Shown here in pieces: positions 8,625 to 15,904 of a stretch of 37,259 nt of DNA. The position numbers were made by a program, and so were the translations under genes. The DNA is taken from positions 1 through 37,259 of the forward strand of contig NZ_JANKAS010000020.1 of assembly GCF_024622505.1 (NCBI RefSeq), in the 5' to 3' direction. The notes under the pieces are model-generated. The model saw only the letters and a list, made by a program, of their open reading frames with translations, did no database searches and had not been told where the DNA came from. Positions within the stretch are counted from its first letter, which is position 1. Each line of letters starts with the position of its first letter. Source of the DNA: Irregularibacter muris. Lineage in GTDB: Bacteria; Bacillota; Clostridia; Eubacteriales; Garciellaceae.

Positions 8625-9350
8625 ATGAGATTTAATATTGAATTAACTTTATCAAATGAAAACATACCAAAGGATAAAAACAGGATCATACTTTCTCTGC
8701 TAAAGCATGTTTATGAATCTTATGATGAAGAGTATTATAGGTCTTTATACGAAGAGGAAAAGAATAAAAGGAAGGAGTTTACATTTTCTATATATATGCC
8801 TAATTGCAAATTCACTAAAGAAGAGATAATCATTCCAGAAAAAAAAATAATCTGGAACTTCTCTACATCGGATATGGAAGAAGGCATTATATTTTATAAT
8901 GCAGTTTTAGCTAACAAGGGAAAACAATATGACATTAAGAACAATTCTATAACCATTAATAGGGTAAATATGAATAAAGAGAAACTGATAACGAATGATT
9001 CTGTTATTTACGCTTCTATGAGTCCTATTGTTGTGAGAGAACATCATGGGGATAATAAGAAGACGTGGTATTATTCCTTAAATGAAGAAAAGGGAAAAGA
9101 AATATTTAAAGAAAATCTAAAATACCAACTACTAGATCATTTTGGTGAAGAGAGAAAGTTGGACATTGAAGAAGTAGATTTTCAAGTATTAAAAAATAAA
9201 GAGGTTAAAGTAAAACACTATGGAATAGAAGTGCTGTCAAACATATGCAGGATAAAAGTACAAGCTAAGCCATATATTTTGGATTATTTGTATAAATCCG
9301 GATTAGGAGCTAGAAAAAGCGGAGGATTTGGAATGTTAGATTTACTTTAA
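8625..9350 (+). CDS. cas6: CRISPR pre-crRNA endoribonuclease Cas6
   Basis: A 241-aa RAMP-fold endoribonuclease that cuts the repeat transcript to leave the 8-nt 5' handle (here AUGUAAAU). The C-terminus GLGARKSGGFGMLDLL (226-241) is the glycine-rich loop that defines Cas6, and the N-terminal half (IILSLLKHVYESYDEEYYRSLYEEE, then FTFSIYMPNCKF) follows the family pattern; His28 is a candidate catalytic residue. SD CGGAGGTG precedes the ATG. Cas6 usually opens an I-B operon; here it closes one and is followed at once by a second cas8 start, suggesting it originally headed the decayed operon downstream. Confidence 0.9.
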   Translation: MRFNIELTLSNENIPKDKNRIILSLLKHVYESYDEEYYRSLYEEEKNKRKEFTFSIYMPNCKFTKEEIIIPEKKIIWNFSTSDMEEGIIFYNAVLANKGKQYDIKNNSITINRVNMNKEKLITNDSVIYASMSPIVVREHHGDNKKTWYYSLNEEKGKEIFKENLKYQLLDHFGEERKLDIEEVDFQVLKNKEVKVKHYGIEVLSNICRIKVQAKPYILDYLYKSGLGARKSGGFGMLDLL

Positions 9351-9362
9351 GGAGGTGATATA

Positions 9363-9576
9363 ATGGGAGAAAAAATTCAACTGTATATGGAAGATTGGTT
9401 GAAAAATAGCGGTATCGTAGGGTTCTCTAACATTTTAAAACATGCAGAGAGAATTTTTTAATATAAGAAAATTACTTAGAATTTGATAAGGGCTCTTTGG
9501 GTGGATTTGAAAAAAGTATTTTGATTATTTCATTGACCAATATAAAGATATCCTATCACGAGAAGAGCCAATTTGA
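9363..9576 (+). pseudogene. N-terminal remnant of a second cas8-like gene
   Basis: Two bases after an ideal SD (AAGGAGGTGATATA) an ATG opens a 32-codon frame whose IQLYMEDWLKNSGIVGF resembles the opening of Cst1-type Cas8 proteins. It stops at 9459-9461. Coding-like sequence resumes beyond, LEFDKGSLGGFEK, and after a one-base frame change YFDYFIDQYKDILSREEPI to the stop at 9574-9576. So this is the first ~70 codons of a cas8 with at least two lesions, and the rest is lost. The resemblance is from memory of the family; a profile search is needed to settle it. Confidence 0.55.
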
Positions 9577-9604
9577 AGAGTTTGATGAATAAGTATATAT
9601 CTGA

Positions 9605-9950
9605 ATGAAAAATAATGGAATTCGATATGATCAGGAGTTCAAAAAGATGATTGTAGGATTATACAACACAACTGATTACACATTTAAAAGTCTTGAAAGC
9701 GAATATGGCGTAACATCAGCTACAATTCAAAGATGGGTCAAAGCTATGACTCCTATGAATCCAGAAGATTCAGATTCAATGACTCCCCAGGAACTTATCG
9801 AGATAAAAAAGAAATGACAAGAATGAAAAATGTCATAGATTATACAGCGCTAAAGGCAATTCATATGATGAAGGCTGGTATAATAATCGTAGAATTCATG
9901 GAAGTATTTTCTATATGACACCAAATGAATTTGAAGCTTTGGCAGTGTAA
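9605..9950 (+). mobile_element. Internally deleted IS3-family element
   Basis: At 9605-9817 lies a 70-aa OrfA piece (YDQEFKKMIVGLYN ... YGVTSATIQRWVKAM), the helix-turn-helix half of an IS3-type transposase. Without spacer, the frame at 9849-9950 gives the OrfB signature SAKGNSYD and then jumps to the extreme OrfB C-terminus [22 protein letters not shown], ending at TAA 9948-9950. Nearly all the integrase core, with its DDE residues, is missing, so the element is dead. It sits exactly between the broken cas8 and the broken cas1. Confidence 0.8.
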
Positions 9951-10364
9951 TTTCTCATACAAACAGTTTGATATATACAACGGTGTTATCAGAGATTTAT
10001 AAGACACGGCTCAATCCTACAATTAGCTATCTACATACATGAACCAAGCACGAAGAGATTTTCTTTATCCTTGAATATAGCAGAAATATTTAAGCCTTTG
10101 ATTGGTGAAAGAATGATATTTTCATTATTAAATAAAAATCAAATTACCGAAAGCGACTTTGACAAAAAATCAAAATTTCTTTACTTAAAAGAAATAGCGA
10201 AAAAAAAGATCTTAGTGGAATATGATAATAGGCTAGATAGGACGATACGTCATAAGGACTTAAGGAGAGAAGTATCTTATCGATATCTTATAAGGCTTGA
10301 ATGCTATAAGCTAATCAAAGATATTATTGGTGAAAAAGAATATGCAGGATTTAAAATATGCTAG
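9950..10364 (+). pseudogene. cas1: 3' fragment of cas1, frameshifted
   Basis: Cas1 is the integrase that, with Cas2, inserts new spacers. This fragment starts at the very end of the IS remnant with the Cas1 core [20 protein letters not shown], continues ISYLH, and after a frame change reads [20 protein letters not shown] to a full C-terminus ending at TAG 10364. The frame change is caused by ACATACAT at 10033-10040, a tandem duplication of 4 nt relative to the expected YLHEP coding. The N-terminal domain and early active-site region are gone. Nothing useful can be made from it; the open part (10071-10364) encodes only 97 aa. Confidence 0.87.
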
Positions 10365-10371
10365 TGATCAT

Positions 10372-10713
10372 ATGTATATTGTATCGATGTATGATATAAT
10401 GATGGACGATAAAGGAGCAAAGGTGCAGCGTAATGTGTTTAAAATTTGCAAAAGATACCTCATTCATATACAAAAGTCTATATTTGAAGGAAATCTTCCT
10501 GAACTAAATCTTATGAAACTTAAGGCAGAGCTTTAAAAACATATTGGAGAAAGCAAAGACTTGTTTATAATTTTAAAAAGTAGAGATGAAAAATGGCTAG
10601 AAAAAGAATTTCTAGAAATGAAAGATGATAAAACATCTAATTTTTTTAGCCGATTACTGTCGACCTATGGTAGTGTAAAAAAACTAGGGGAAAGACAAAC
10701 CCTCTATTTTTAA
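10372..10713 (+). pseudogene. cas2: cas2 with an in-frame stop codon
   Basis: From ATG 10372 the frame reads MYIVSMYDIMMDDKGAKV and VFKICKRYLIHIQKSIFEG, the Cas2 first strand (with the conserved Asp) and following helix. After ...LMKLKAEL, TAA at 10534-10536 interrupts, but the same frame carries on with the Cas2 C-terminal half (LFIILKSRDEKWLEKEF, then KTSNFF at about 10636-10653) and stays open to 10713. So a single nonsense change (Lys AAA to TAA fits best) splits a gene of normal ~90-codon length. The 54-aa product would lack the last strand and the dimer contacts. Confidence 0.87.
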
Positions 10714-10834
10714 AAGCTAGTTAGCTTTTTTTAGGTTTTTATACTCTTAAAGGAATAGCATAAATAATACTTTATTTGATATCGACAAAATAGCGATGTA
10801 AAAGCTCCCTTTTTCAACATATTGACCGTAACGC
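10714..10834 (+). promoter_or_regulatory. CRISPR leader
   Basis: AT-rich, non-coding stretch between the cas2 remnant and the first repeat. It starts with a short hairpin, AAAAGCTA / TAGCTTTT, with a T run (about 10713-10731) that could end the cas transcript. TATACT at 10740-10745 is a possible -10 box, and TTGATA lies at 10776. The side is supported by array polarity: the degenerate repeat is at the far right end. The transcription start cannot be fixed by eye. Confidence 0.6.
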
Positions 10835-12385
10835 CTTTTAATAGAACTAGACTAGAATGTAAATAGATAAGCTATAACTTCATCCGCTGATAAGGGTCTT
10901 TCTTTTAATAGAACTAGACTAGAATGTAAATAGCGGATTAAGTGTTAATGTAGACACAGGACTAGCACTTTTAATAGAACTAGACTAGAATGTAAATCCC
11001 TTCGAATAAGAGGAGGTAATTCGCTTAGATAGCCTTTTAATAGAACTAGACTAGAATGTAAATGAACTTAGAAATTCATATAACAAGCATCTAGTTAATC
11101 TTTTAATAGAACTAGACTAGAATGTAAATACTGTATTGCCAACTATGGCAGGACTTCAAGGATTCTTTTAATAGAACTAGACTAGAATGTAAATAGTTCC
11201 AAAATACTTTACAGCAACCGGGCTTTTGTCCTTTTAATAGAACTAGACTAGAATGTAAATATTATTATTACCACCAATTTATCCTTGGAGAACTTACTTT
11301 TAATAGAACTAGACTAGAATGTAAATTAATGATAAGATATTTTGATTAACTCTCTTATGTCTTCTTTTAATAGAACTAGACTAGAATGTAAATACACAAG
11401 AGGATTATCTAATTGATTTAGATTTTAGCTTTTAATAGAACTAGACTAGAATGTAAATCTGGAATATCTTCATAATCCTGAATGTCTTCTAAACTTTTAA
11501 TAGAACTAGACTAGAATGTAAATGGAACTTACTACAATGCCTACCTTGGAAATAGGACACTTTTAATAGAACTAGACTAGAATGTAAATTCATTTGTAGA
11601 TACGATATACCATAACTGGTTTTTGCTTTTAATAGAACTAGACTAGAATGTAAATTTCTCTACTGTCTAATTTTTTCATAACTTGATTAACTTTTAATAG
11701 AACTAGACTAGAATGTAAATGGCACCCACCCACTTGCCATTTGTTGTATATGCTACCTTTTAATAGAACTAGACTAGAATGTAAATTGATTTAACCCTTA
11801 TTTAACCCCTTGTAAAATTTTCCCTTTTAATAGAACTAGACTAGAATGTAAATGCTTTAGACATATCCATATCATTTGCATATGCATCTCTTTTAATAGA
11901 ACTAGACTAGAATGTAAATATTTTCTATATTGCTTAAATTTCCAATACTAACTCCCTTTTAATAGAACTAGACTAGAATGTAAATATATTAAGAATGAGG
12001 GAGGTGTGAGAGTGAAGCGTATAGCTTTTAATAGAACTAGACTAGAATGTAAATGAAGGAAGTGAGCCTCAAGGCTTGGTTTTCCGTATTCCTTTTAATA
12101 GAACTAGACTAGAATGTAAATATTAATTAAGGAAGAAGGGAAATTTGGATAATGCTACTTTTAATAGAACTAGATTAGAATGTAAATTAAATTCTTTCTC
12201 TATAAATAATGGTTCCTTACACTTCTTTTAATAGAACTAGACTAGAATGTAAATATAATAATAATATTTTTCTCCGTTCTTTATCCTGGCTTTTAATAGA
12301 ACTAGACTAGAATGTAAATGAAGGTACTGGGTATCGAGCAAGGACGAGATTTTCACTTTTAATAGAACTAGATTAGAATGTAAAC
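10835..12385 (+). CRISPR. Type I-B CRISPR array, 24 repeats and 23 spacers
   Basis: A 30-bp repeat starting CTTTTAATAGAAC and ending CTAGAATGTAAAT occurs at 10835, 10902, 10968, 11034, 11100, 11165, 11231, 11297, 11364, 11429, 11494, 11560, 11626, 11691, 11757, 11824, 11890, 11956, 12025, 12092, 12158, 12225, 12290 and 12356. Spacers are 35-39 bp, all different. Twenty-two repeats are identical; repeats 21 and 24 share C18 to T, and repeat 24 also ends in C. The 3' ATGTAAAT is the usual I-B crRNA handle, so the plus strand is the crRNA sense and the leader is on the left. The repeat is only weakly palindromic, as typical for I-B. Confidence 0.98.
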
Positions 12386-12469
12386 TTTCGTTAGCTTCTA
12401 TGAATACTAATTCCTTTCTCTGTTTAGTGTAAAATATATCGATACAAAAGAATACCAGTCCGGAGAATT

Positions 12470-12742
12470 ATGGGACCAAAAAACAATGAGGAACTAAAGA
12501 ATAGAATAAATATTGATCAGATCATAAAAGAAGTATGTACCAATGAAAAACTACAAAGAGTGATATTATCAAAAGAACAAAGATACAGAAGATATCCGAT
12601 ATATGTAAAGCCATTGTTGAAATCAGTGAAAAATATAAGTAATGCGAATAACAAAATATTAGCGGAAAAGCTTAATTTATCCCCTTTCATGATATCAAAA
12701 ATGAAATCAGGAGCTAGTAAGGACACCGATTATGTGGAATAA
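12470..12742 (+). CDS. Hypothetical protein, 90 aa, possible helix-turn-helix tail
   Basis: An open frame of 90 codons 84 bases after the last repeat, with GGAG a few bases before the ATG. It is lysine- and asparagine-rich; residues 60-79 (NKILAEKLNLSPFMISKMKS) look like a helix-turn-helix, the rest is unrecognised. The frame just upstream (YQSGELWDQ) also looks coding-like, so this may be a fragment of a larger decayed gene. Whether it is expressed is doubtful. Confidence 0.35.
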   Translation: MGPKNNEELKNRINIDQIIKEVCTNEKLQRVILSKEQRYRRYPIYVKPLLKSVKNISNANNKILAEKLNLSPFMISKMKSGASKDTDYVE

Positions 12743-12752
12743 GTGGTTGAGC

Positions 12753-12802
12753 GGCGGGAGAGAATAAATAAATAATTCAAGACTGACCCTTTTACTCCCG
12801 CC
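12753..12802. repeat. GC-rich inverted repeat upstream of the alkyltransferase gene
   Basis: GGCGGGAG (12753-12760) and CTCCCGCC (12795-12802) are perfect 8-bp complements 34 bases apart in otherwise AT-rich DNA, ending 34 bases before the ATG at 12837. Could be a long-loop hairpin in the leader or an operator; no T run follows it. Confidence 0.4.
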
Positions 12803-12836
12803 AATCTTTGGAATACATTATAAGGAGAGGATCAAA

Positions 12837-13382
12837 ATGTACTATTCAACAACATATTCATCACCCGTGGGAACAATCACCCTTGCCTGTGACGGCGATG
12901 GTAAGAATCTTGTTGGTTTATGGACGGAGGGACAAAAGTATCATGGGGGTACAATACCCGAAGCTATGATTGAAAACAAGGATATGCCTATATTCACTAC
13001 TACAAAAAAGTGGTTGGACAGATATTTTGCAGGGAAAAAACCGGACATTTCTGAACTGCCCTTAGCACCTATTGGTAGTGAATTCCGTCGAGGCGTATGG
13101 GATATTTTGTGTGAAATCCCATATGGCGAAGTTATTACCTATGGTGAGATTGCTAAAAAAATGGCGGTTAAGATGAATAGAGAAAGCATGTCAAGTCAAG
13201 CGGTGGGTGGAGCTGTTGGACATAACCCAATCTCTATCATTATTCCCTGCCATCGGGTGGTTGGGTCAAATGGCAGCTTGACGGGTTATGCTGGGGGCGT
13301 TGGCACAAAAATAAAATTGTTGGAATTAGAGGGTGTTGACATGTCAAGTCTGTTTATCCCCACAAAAGGAACCGCACTCTAA
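12837..13382 (+). CDS. ogt: Methylated-DNA--protein-cysteine methyltransferase
   Basis: A 181-aa suicide repair protein that moves an alkyl group from O6-alkylguanine to its own cysteine. The active site IIIPCHRVVGSNGSLTGYAGG places the acceptor at Cys138, with the preceding helix EIPYGEVITYGEIAKKM (recognition and Arg-finger region) and the AVGGAVGHNP turn intact. No Ada regulatory domain is present, so this is the Ogt type. SD AAGGAGAGG lies 7 bases upstream. An alkyltransferase-like gene without the Cys occurs 2.2 kb downstream. Codon use is more GC-rich than in the cas genes, suggesting a different origin. Confidence 0.93.
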   Translation: MYYSTTYSSPVGTITLACDGDGKNLVGLWTEGQKYHGGTIPEAMIENKDMPIFTTTKKWLDRYFAGKKPDISELPLAPIGSEFRRGVWDILCEIPYGEVITYGEIAKKMAVKMNRESMSSQAVGGAVGHNPISIIIPCHRVVGSNGSLTGYAGGVGTKIKLLELEGVDMSSLFIPTKGTAL

Positions 13383-13409
13383 AATGAGAAAAAATAAGGA
13401 GTCGGAATC

Positions 13410-13529
13410 ATGAGCGATATTAAGATGAACCAAGTTGATTTTTATATGGTGATAAACTGCCGATTAAAAATTACTTATGCTATGGGGAACTCCTTAATAG
13501 TGCGGGCAGGAGCAAAGCAGAATTTGAAG
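13410..13529 (+). pseudogene. 5' remnant of an unidentified gene behind ogt
   Basis: With a good SD (AAGGAGTCGG) an ATG opens MSDIKMNQVDFYMV, and after a one-base frame change DKLPIKNYLCYGELLNSAGR then SKAEFE continues until it runs into the 3' end of the convergent AraC gene. This looks like the first ~40 codons of a gene once cotranscribed with ogt, truncated where the AraC gene begins. The uninterrupted frame to 13658 lies antisense over the AraC gene and is not believable as a full protein. Function not recognised. Confidence 0.35.
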
Positions 13530-14414
13530 TTATATGCGTGCATTTCTTTCTCGATATTTTCTGGGCGAATATCCTGTTTTTTCTTTGAAGCATTTACCAA
13601 AGTGACTCATTTGGTGAAAGCCCACGCTGGTTGCAATATTGCCGATTGTTTCATTTGATTCTTGCAACAGGATTGCAGCTTGAGATAAACGAAACTCCAT
13701 GAGATATTTATAAGGCGTAGTCTGCATACTCAACTTAAAACACCTTAGACACTCTGATTTGCTAACATTAGCGCTTTTTGACAATTCAGCCAGTGATATG
13801 TCTTCAAAATAATGATTTTGAATATATTCAAGAAATATTTGCATACGTATATTAACTACATTTTCCTTTTCTGCAACAGGCAATGTAATATTCTTTTGTA
13901 TTTCAAGCCATAAAGTGGAAAGTAGAACAAGCACTTCATATACATAAGATTTTGTTTTGTTTTTTTCAAGTAAGGACATTTTTTCTAGAAGAGATAAAAC
14001 ATTTTCACACCAATTCACACCTTTAGAAAAGTGATATAGTTGAAACTGTTGTTTTCCTATAATTTGATTAACAAGATTTGACGCAAGGCTTCCAGGATAG
14101 AATTTTAGGAAATAGTCTGGAAAAACAAAACTATTATAATGACAGTTTCCACTATGTGTAAGCAAATGCACAACGTTCTTGTTAATGAAGGCTCCTTCGC
14201 CCGTTTTTAATTGTATTATGGTCTCCAGTGTCCTGACTTCAACTGTACCATCTATGACATAGATAAATTGCAAATCTTCATGCCAATGCATTACCTGAAA
14301 GCCGGGATTTCTTGGGTAGATACAATCATTGATTACTTCCAAAACAAGATAGGGAAAATCAGTTTCCGCATTCAGGTTTATCGAATGAATATAATTATCT
14401 TCTTTTGTTTTCAT
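13530..14414 (-). CDS. AraC-family transcriptional regulator (cupin plus HTH)
   Basis: A 294-aa regulator. The N-terminal cupin (about residues 20-110, with VMHWHEDLQFIYVIDGTVEV and INKNVVHLLTHSG) would bind a small ligand. The C-terminal AraC/XylS double helix-turn-helix spans about 190-290, with SLAELSKSANVSKSECLRCF as the first unit and the classic IGNIATSVGFHQMSHFGKCF then KEKTGYSPRKYRE ending. The cupin histidines HWH are present. SD GGGAG precedes the ATG. It is divergent from the methyltransferase gene, with 281 bases between them that carry two direct GATATATT repeats; control of that gene and itself is inferred. The effector is unknown. Confidence 0.9.
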   Translation of the reverse strand: MKTKEDNYIHSINLNAETDFPYLVLEVINDCIYPRNPGFQVMHWHEDLQFIYVIDGTVEVRTLETIIQLKTGEGAFINKNVVHLLTHSGNCHYNSFVFPDYFLKFYPGSLASNLVNQIIGKQQFQLYHFSKGVNWCENVLSLLEKMSLLEKNKTKSYVYEVLVLLSTLWLEIQKNITLPVAEKENVVNIRMQIFLEYIQNHYFEDISLAELSKSANVSKSECLRCFKLSMQTTPYKYLMEFRLSQAAILLQESNETIGNIATSVGFHQMSHFGKCFKEKTGYSPRKYRERNARI

Positions 14415-14432
14415 AGCAAACTCCCTTTTGGC

Positions 14433-14461
14433 GATATATTGATAATATTTAGAGATATATT
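14433..14461. promoter_or_regulatory. Direct repeat upstream of araC-type gene, candidate operator
   Basis: GATATATT occurs at 14433-14440 and 14454-14461, 21 bases apart or two helical turns, in the first 50 bases before the AraC start. AraC proteins bind direct repeats with this period. The rest of the divergent region (14462-14695) holds a short coding-like tail (NITVQKIGGSYFR, stop near 14663) of a lost gene and the SD AGGAGG of the methyltransferase gene. Confidence 0.45.
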
Positions 14462-14695
14462 AATATTATATCATATAAATTTATGATAAAATCATAAAAT
14501 CAAGATGGTAGTATGTCAAGAGTGAAGATGGATAATTATCTATTTCAAATGTGGTGAAATAGAAGCCAAGCGATGGGACGGGGATGTCGAACATGTACCT
14601 TCTTCATAAAGTCGGTTCAAAGAACATAACCGTACAAAAAATTGGCGGGTCTTACTTCAGATAAATAAAGATCAAGAATAGGAGGAAATACAAGA

Positions 14696-15472
14696 ATGAA
14701 ACCTACAAACATCAATAATATTCAAACATCCTTTACCGTTCAGGCGAAGAACTTTGAGAATAGTAACATGAACTTTTCAAAACAGGAATATCTCGATTAT
14801 ACTGTCCACAGCATGGAGCTTCGCTCCACCGATTGCGTATTGGAAGCTGCTGCCGGTACATGTGCCTGTGGGCGCTCTGTTGCCCCCTTCGTCCAGTCAG
14901 TTGTCTGTCTTGACGCAACTCCGGCTATGCTTGCTGTTGGGGAAAAAGAAGCGAAAAAAAGCAGAATTTCCAATATGCAGTTTGTTAACGGTTTGGTTGA
15001 GGAAATCCCATTTTCAGACGGGCATTTTGATATTGTCTTGACACGGCTTGCATTTCATCATTTTACCGAGATCGAGCAACCTTTTTCTGAAATGAGTCGT
15101 GTACTTAAACAGGGAGGGAAACTCGTTGTTATTGACATGGAAGCTGCTGAAGAAGAACTTCGTGAGGTTGAGGATAGGATTGAAACAATGCGTGACCCCT
15201 CCCATATCAAAAATCGCAGCAAACAGGAGTTTGCGAACCTATTTGAAAAACATGGGTACGCTGTAACCAAACAGGAATCTATCGCAATTTCTGTATCATT
15301 GAAAGCCTGGCTTGCGCTAACCAATACCCCTGAAAACATCGCCATGGAAATAATGGCCTTAATGGAAGACGATATACGCGGAGGGGAACCCACTGGGTTC
15401 GCCCCCTACCTGAAAGACGATGAGATATATTTTGATCAAAGATGGCTGATGATGATAGGTGTTCGGCAATGA
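14696..15472 (+). CDS. Class I SAM-dependent methyltransferase (UbiE/type-11 like)
   Basis: A 258-aa cytoplasmic methyltransferase. Motif I is VLEAAAGTCACGRSVAPF (around residues 46-63), which binds S-adenosylmethionine. It is followed by an acidic strand end (CLDATP), the motif IV region HFDIVLTRLAFHHF and the post-motif segment EMSRVLKQGGKLVVIDME. This is the Methyltransf_11/UbiE layout with a ~90-residue C-terminal part; the substrate is not evident. SD AGGAGG. It starts a plus-strand run with the alkyltransferase-like and monooxygenase-fold genes, 106 bases before the former. Confidence 0.85.
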   Translation: MKPTNINNIQTSFTVQAKNFENSNMNFSKQEYLDYTVHSMELRSTDCVLEAAAGTCACGRSVAPFVQSVVCLDATPAMLAVGEKEAKKSRISNMQFVNGLVEEIPFSDGHFDIVLTRLAFHHFTEIEQPFSEMSRVLKQGGKLVVIDMEAAEEELREVEDRIETMRDPSHIKNRSKQEFANLFEKHGYAVTKQESIAISVSLKAWLALTNTPENIAMEIMALMEDDIRGGEPTGFAPYLKDDEIYFDQRWLMMIGVRQ

Positions 15473-15578
15473 GTGCGATGAAAAATAGTTTCGGACAGTT
15501 TTGTAATAGTTGTCATATGAAATTGCATAAGCAGATAAAGGGTAAAGAATTAGAAAAGAAAACAGGAGGAACAAGATT

Positions 15579-15890
15579 ATGACTCCGTTTTTTACCCAGG
15601 TATATAATATTGTGGAGGAAATCCCTTATGGAAAGGTGGCATCATACGGCCAAATCGCACATATGCTTGGTAGACCCCGTGCGGCGCGGGAGGTAGGGCG
15701 GGCAATGCGCTTTTGTCCAAAGAATTTGCCTTGGCAACGTGTGGTAATGGCTGATGGTTCTATTGCAGGGGGAGAATTTCCAGAAATTCGCAGAGCAATT
15801 TTAGAGGAGGAAGGAGTTTTATTTCTTCCTGATGGACGTGTTGATATGGCGGCTTGCCGATGGGAAGGGAAAACAAAAAACAACGATTAA
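15579..15890 (+). CDS. Alkyltransferase-like protein (MGMT family without catalytic Cys)
   Basis: A 103-aa protein with only the C-terminal MGMT domain: EEIPYGKVASYGQIAHMLGR then PRAAREVGRAM and the active-site loop NLPWQRVVMADGSIAGG. The acceptor cysteine of PCHRV is replaced by Trp52 in PWQRV, the mark of alkyltransferase-like (ATL) proteins. In bacteria these bind O6-alkylguanine, flip it and hand the lesion to nucleotide excision repair instead of repairing it. SD AGGAGG. Followed after 14 bases by the next gene. Full length for the family; the identity is secure, the partner pathway is inferred. Confidence 0.92.
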   Translation: MTPFFTQVYNIVEEIPYGKVASYGQIAHMLGRPRAAREVGRAMRFCPKNLPWQRVVMADGSIAGGEFPEIRRAILEEEGVLFLPDGRVDMAACRWEGKTKNND

Positions 15891-15904
15891 AAGAGGGGTG
15901 TATA

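Noticed and set aside
9733-9918. 61-codon frame as an independent small gene
   Set aside because: It is a chance frame overlapping the IS3 OrfA and OrfB pieces, which explain the sequence better.
10865-12355. Self-targeting spacer against a gene in this window
   Set aside because: No spacer was seen to match the window by eye; a real search of the genome would be needed.
10835-12385. Array read in the opposite direction
   Set aside because: The ATGTAAAT handle at the plus-strand 3' end, the degenerate last repeat on the right and the cas-side leader all favour left-to-right.
13410-13658. 82-codon plus-strand frame as a full gene
   Set aside because: Its second half lies antisense over the well-supported AraC gene; only the first ~40 codons, with a frame change, look like a gene remnant.
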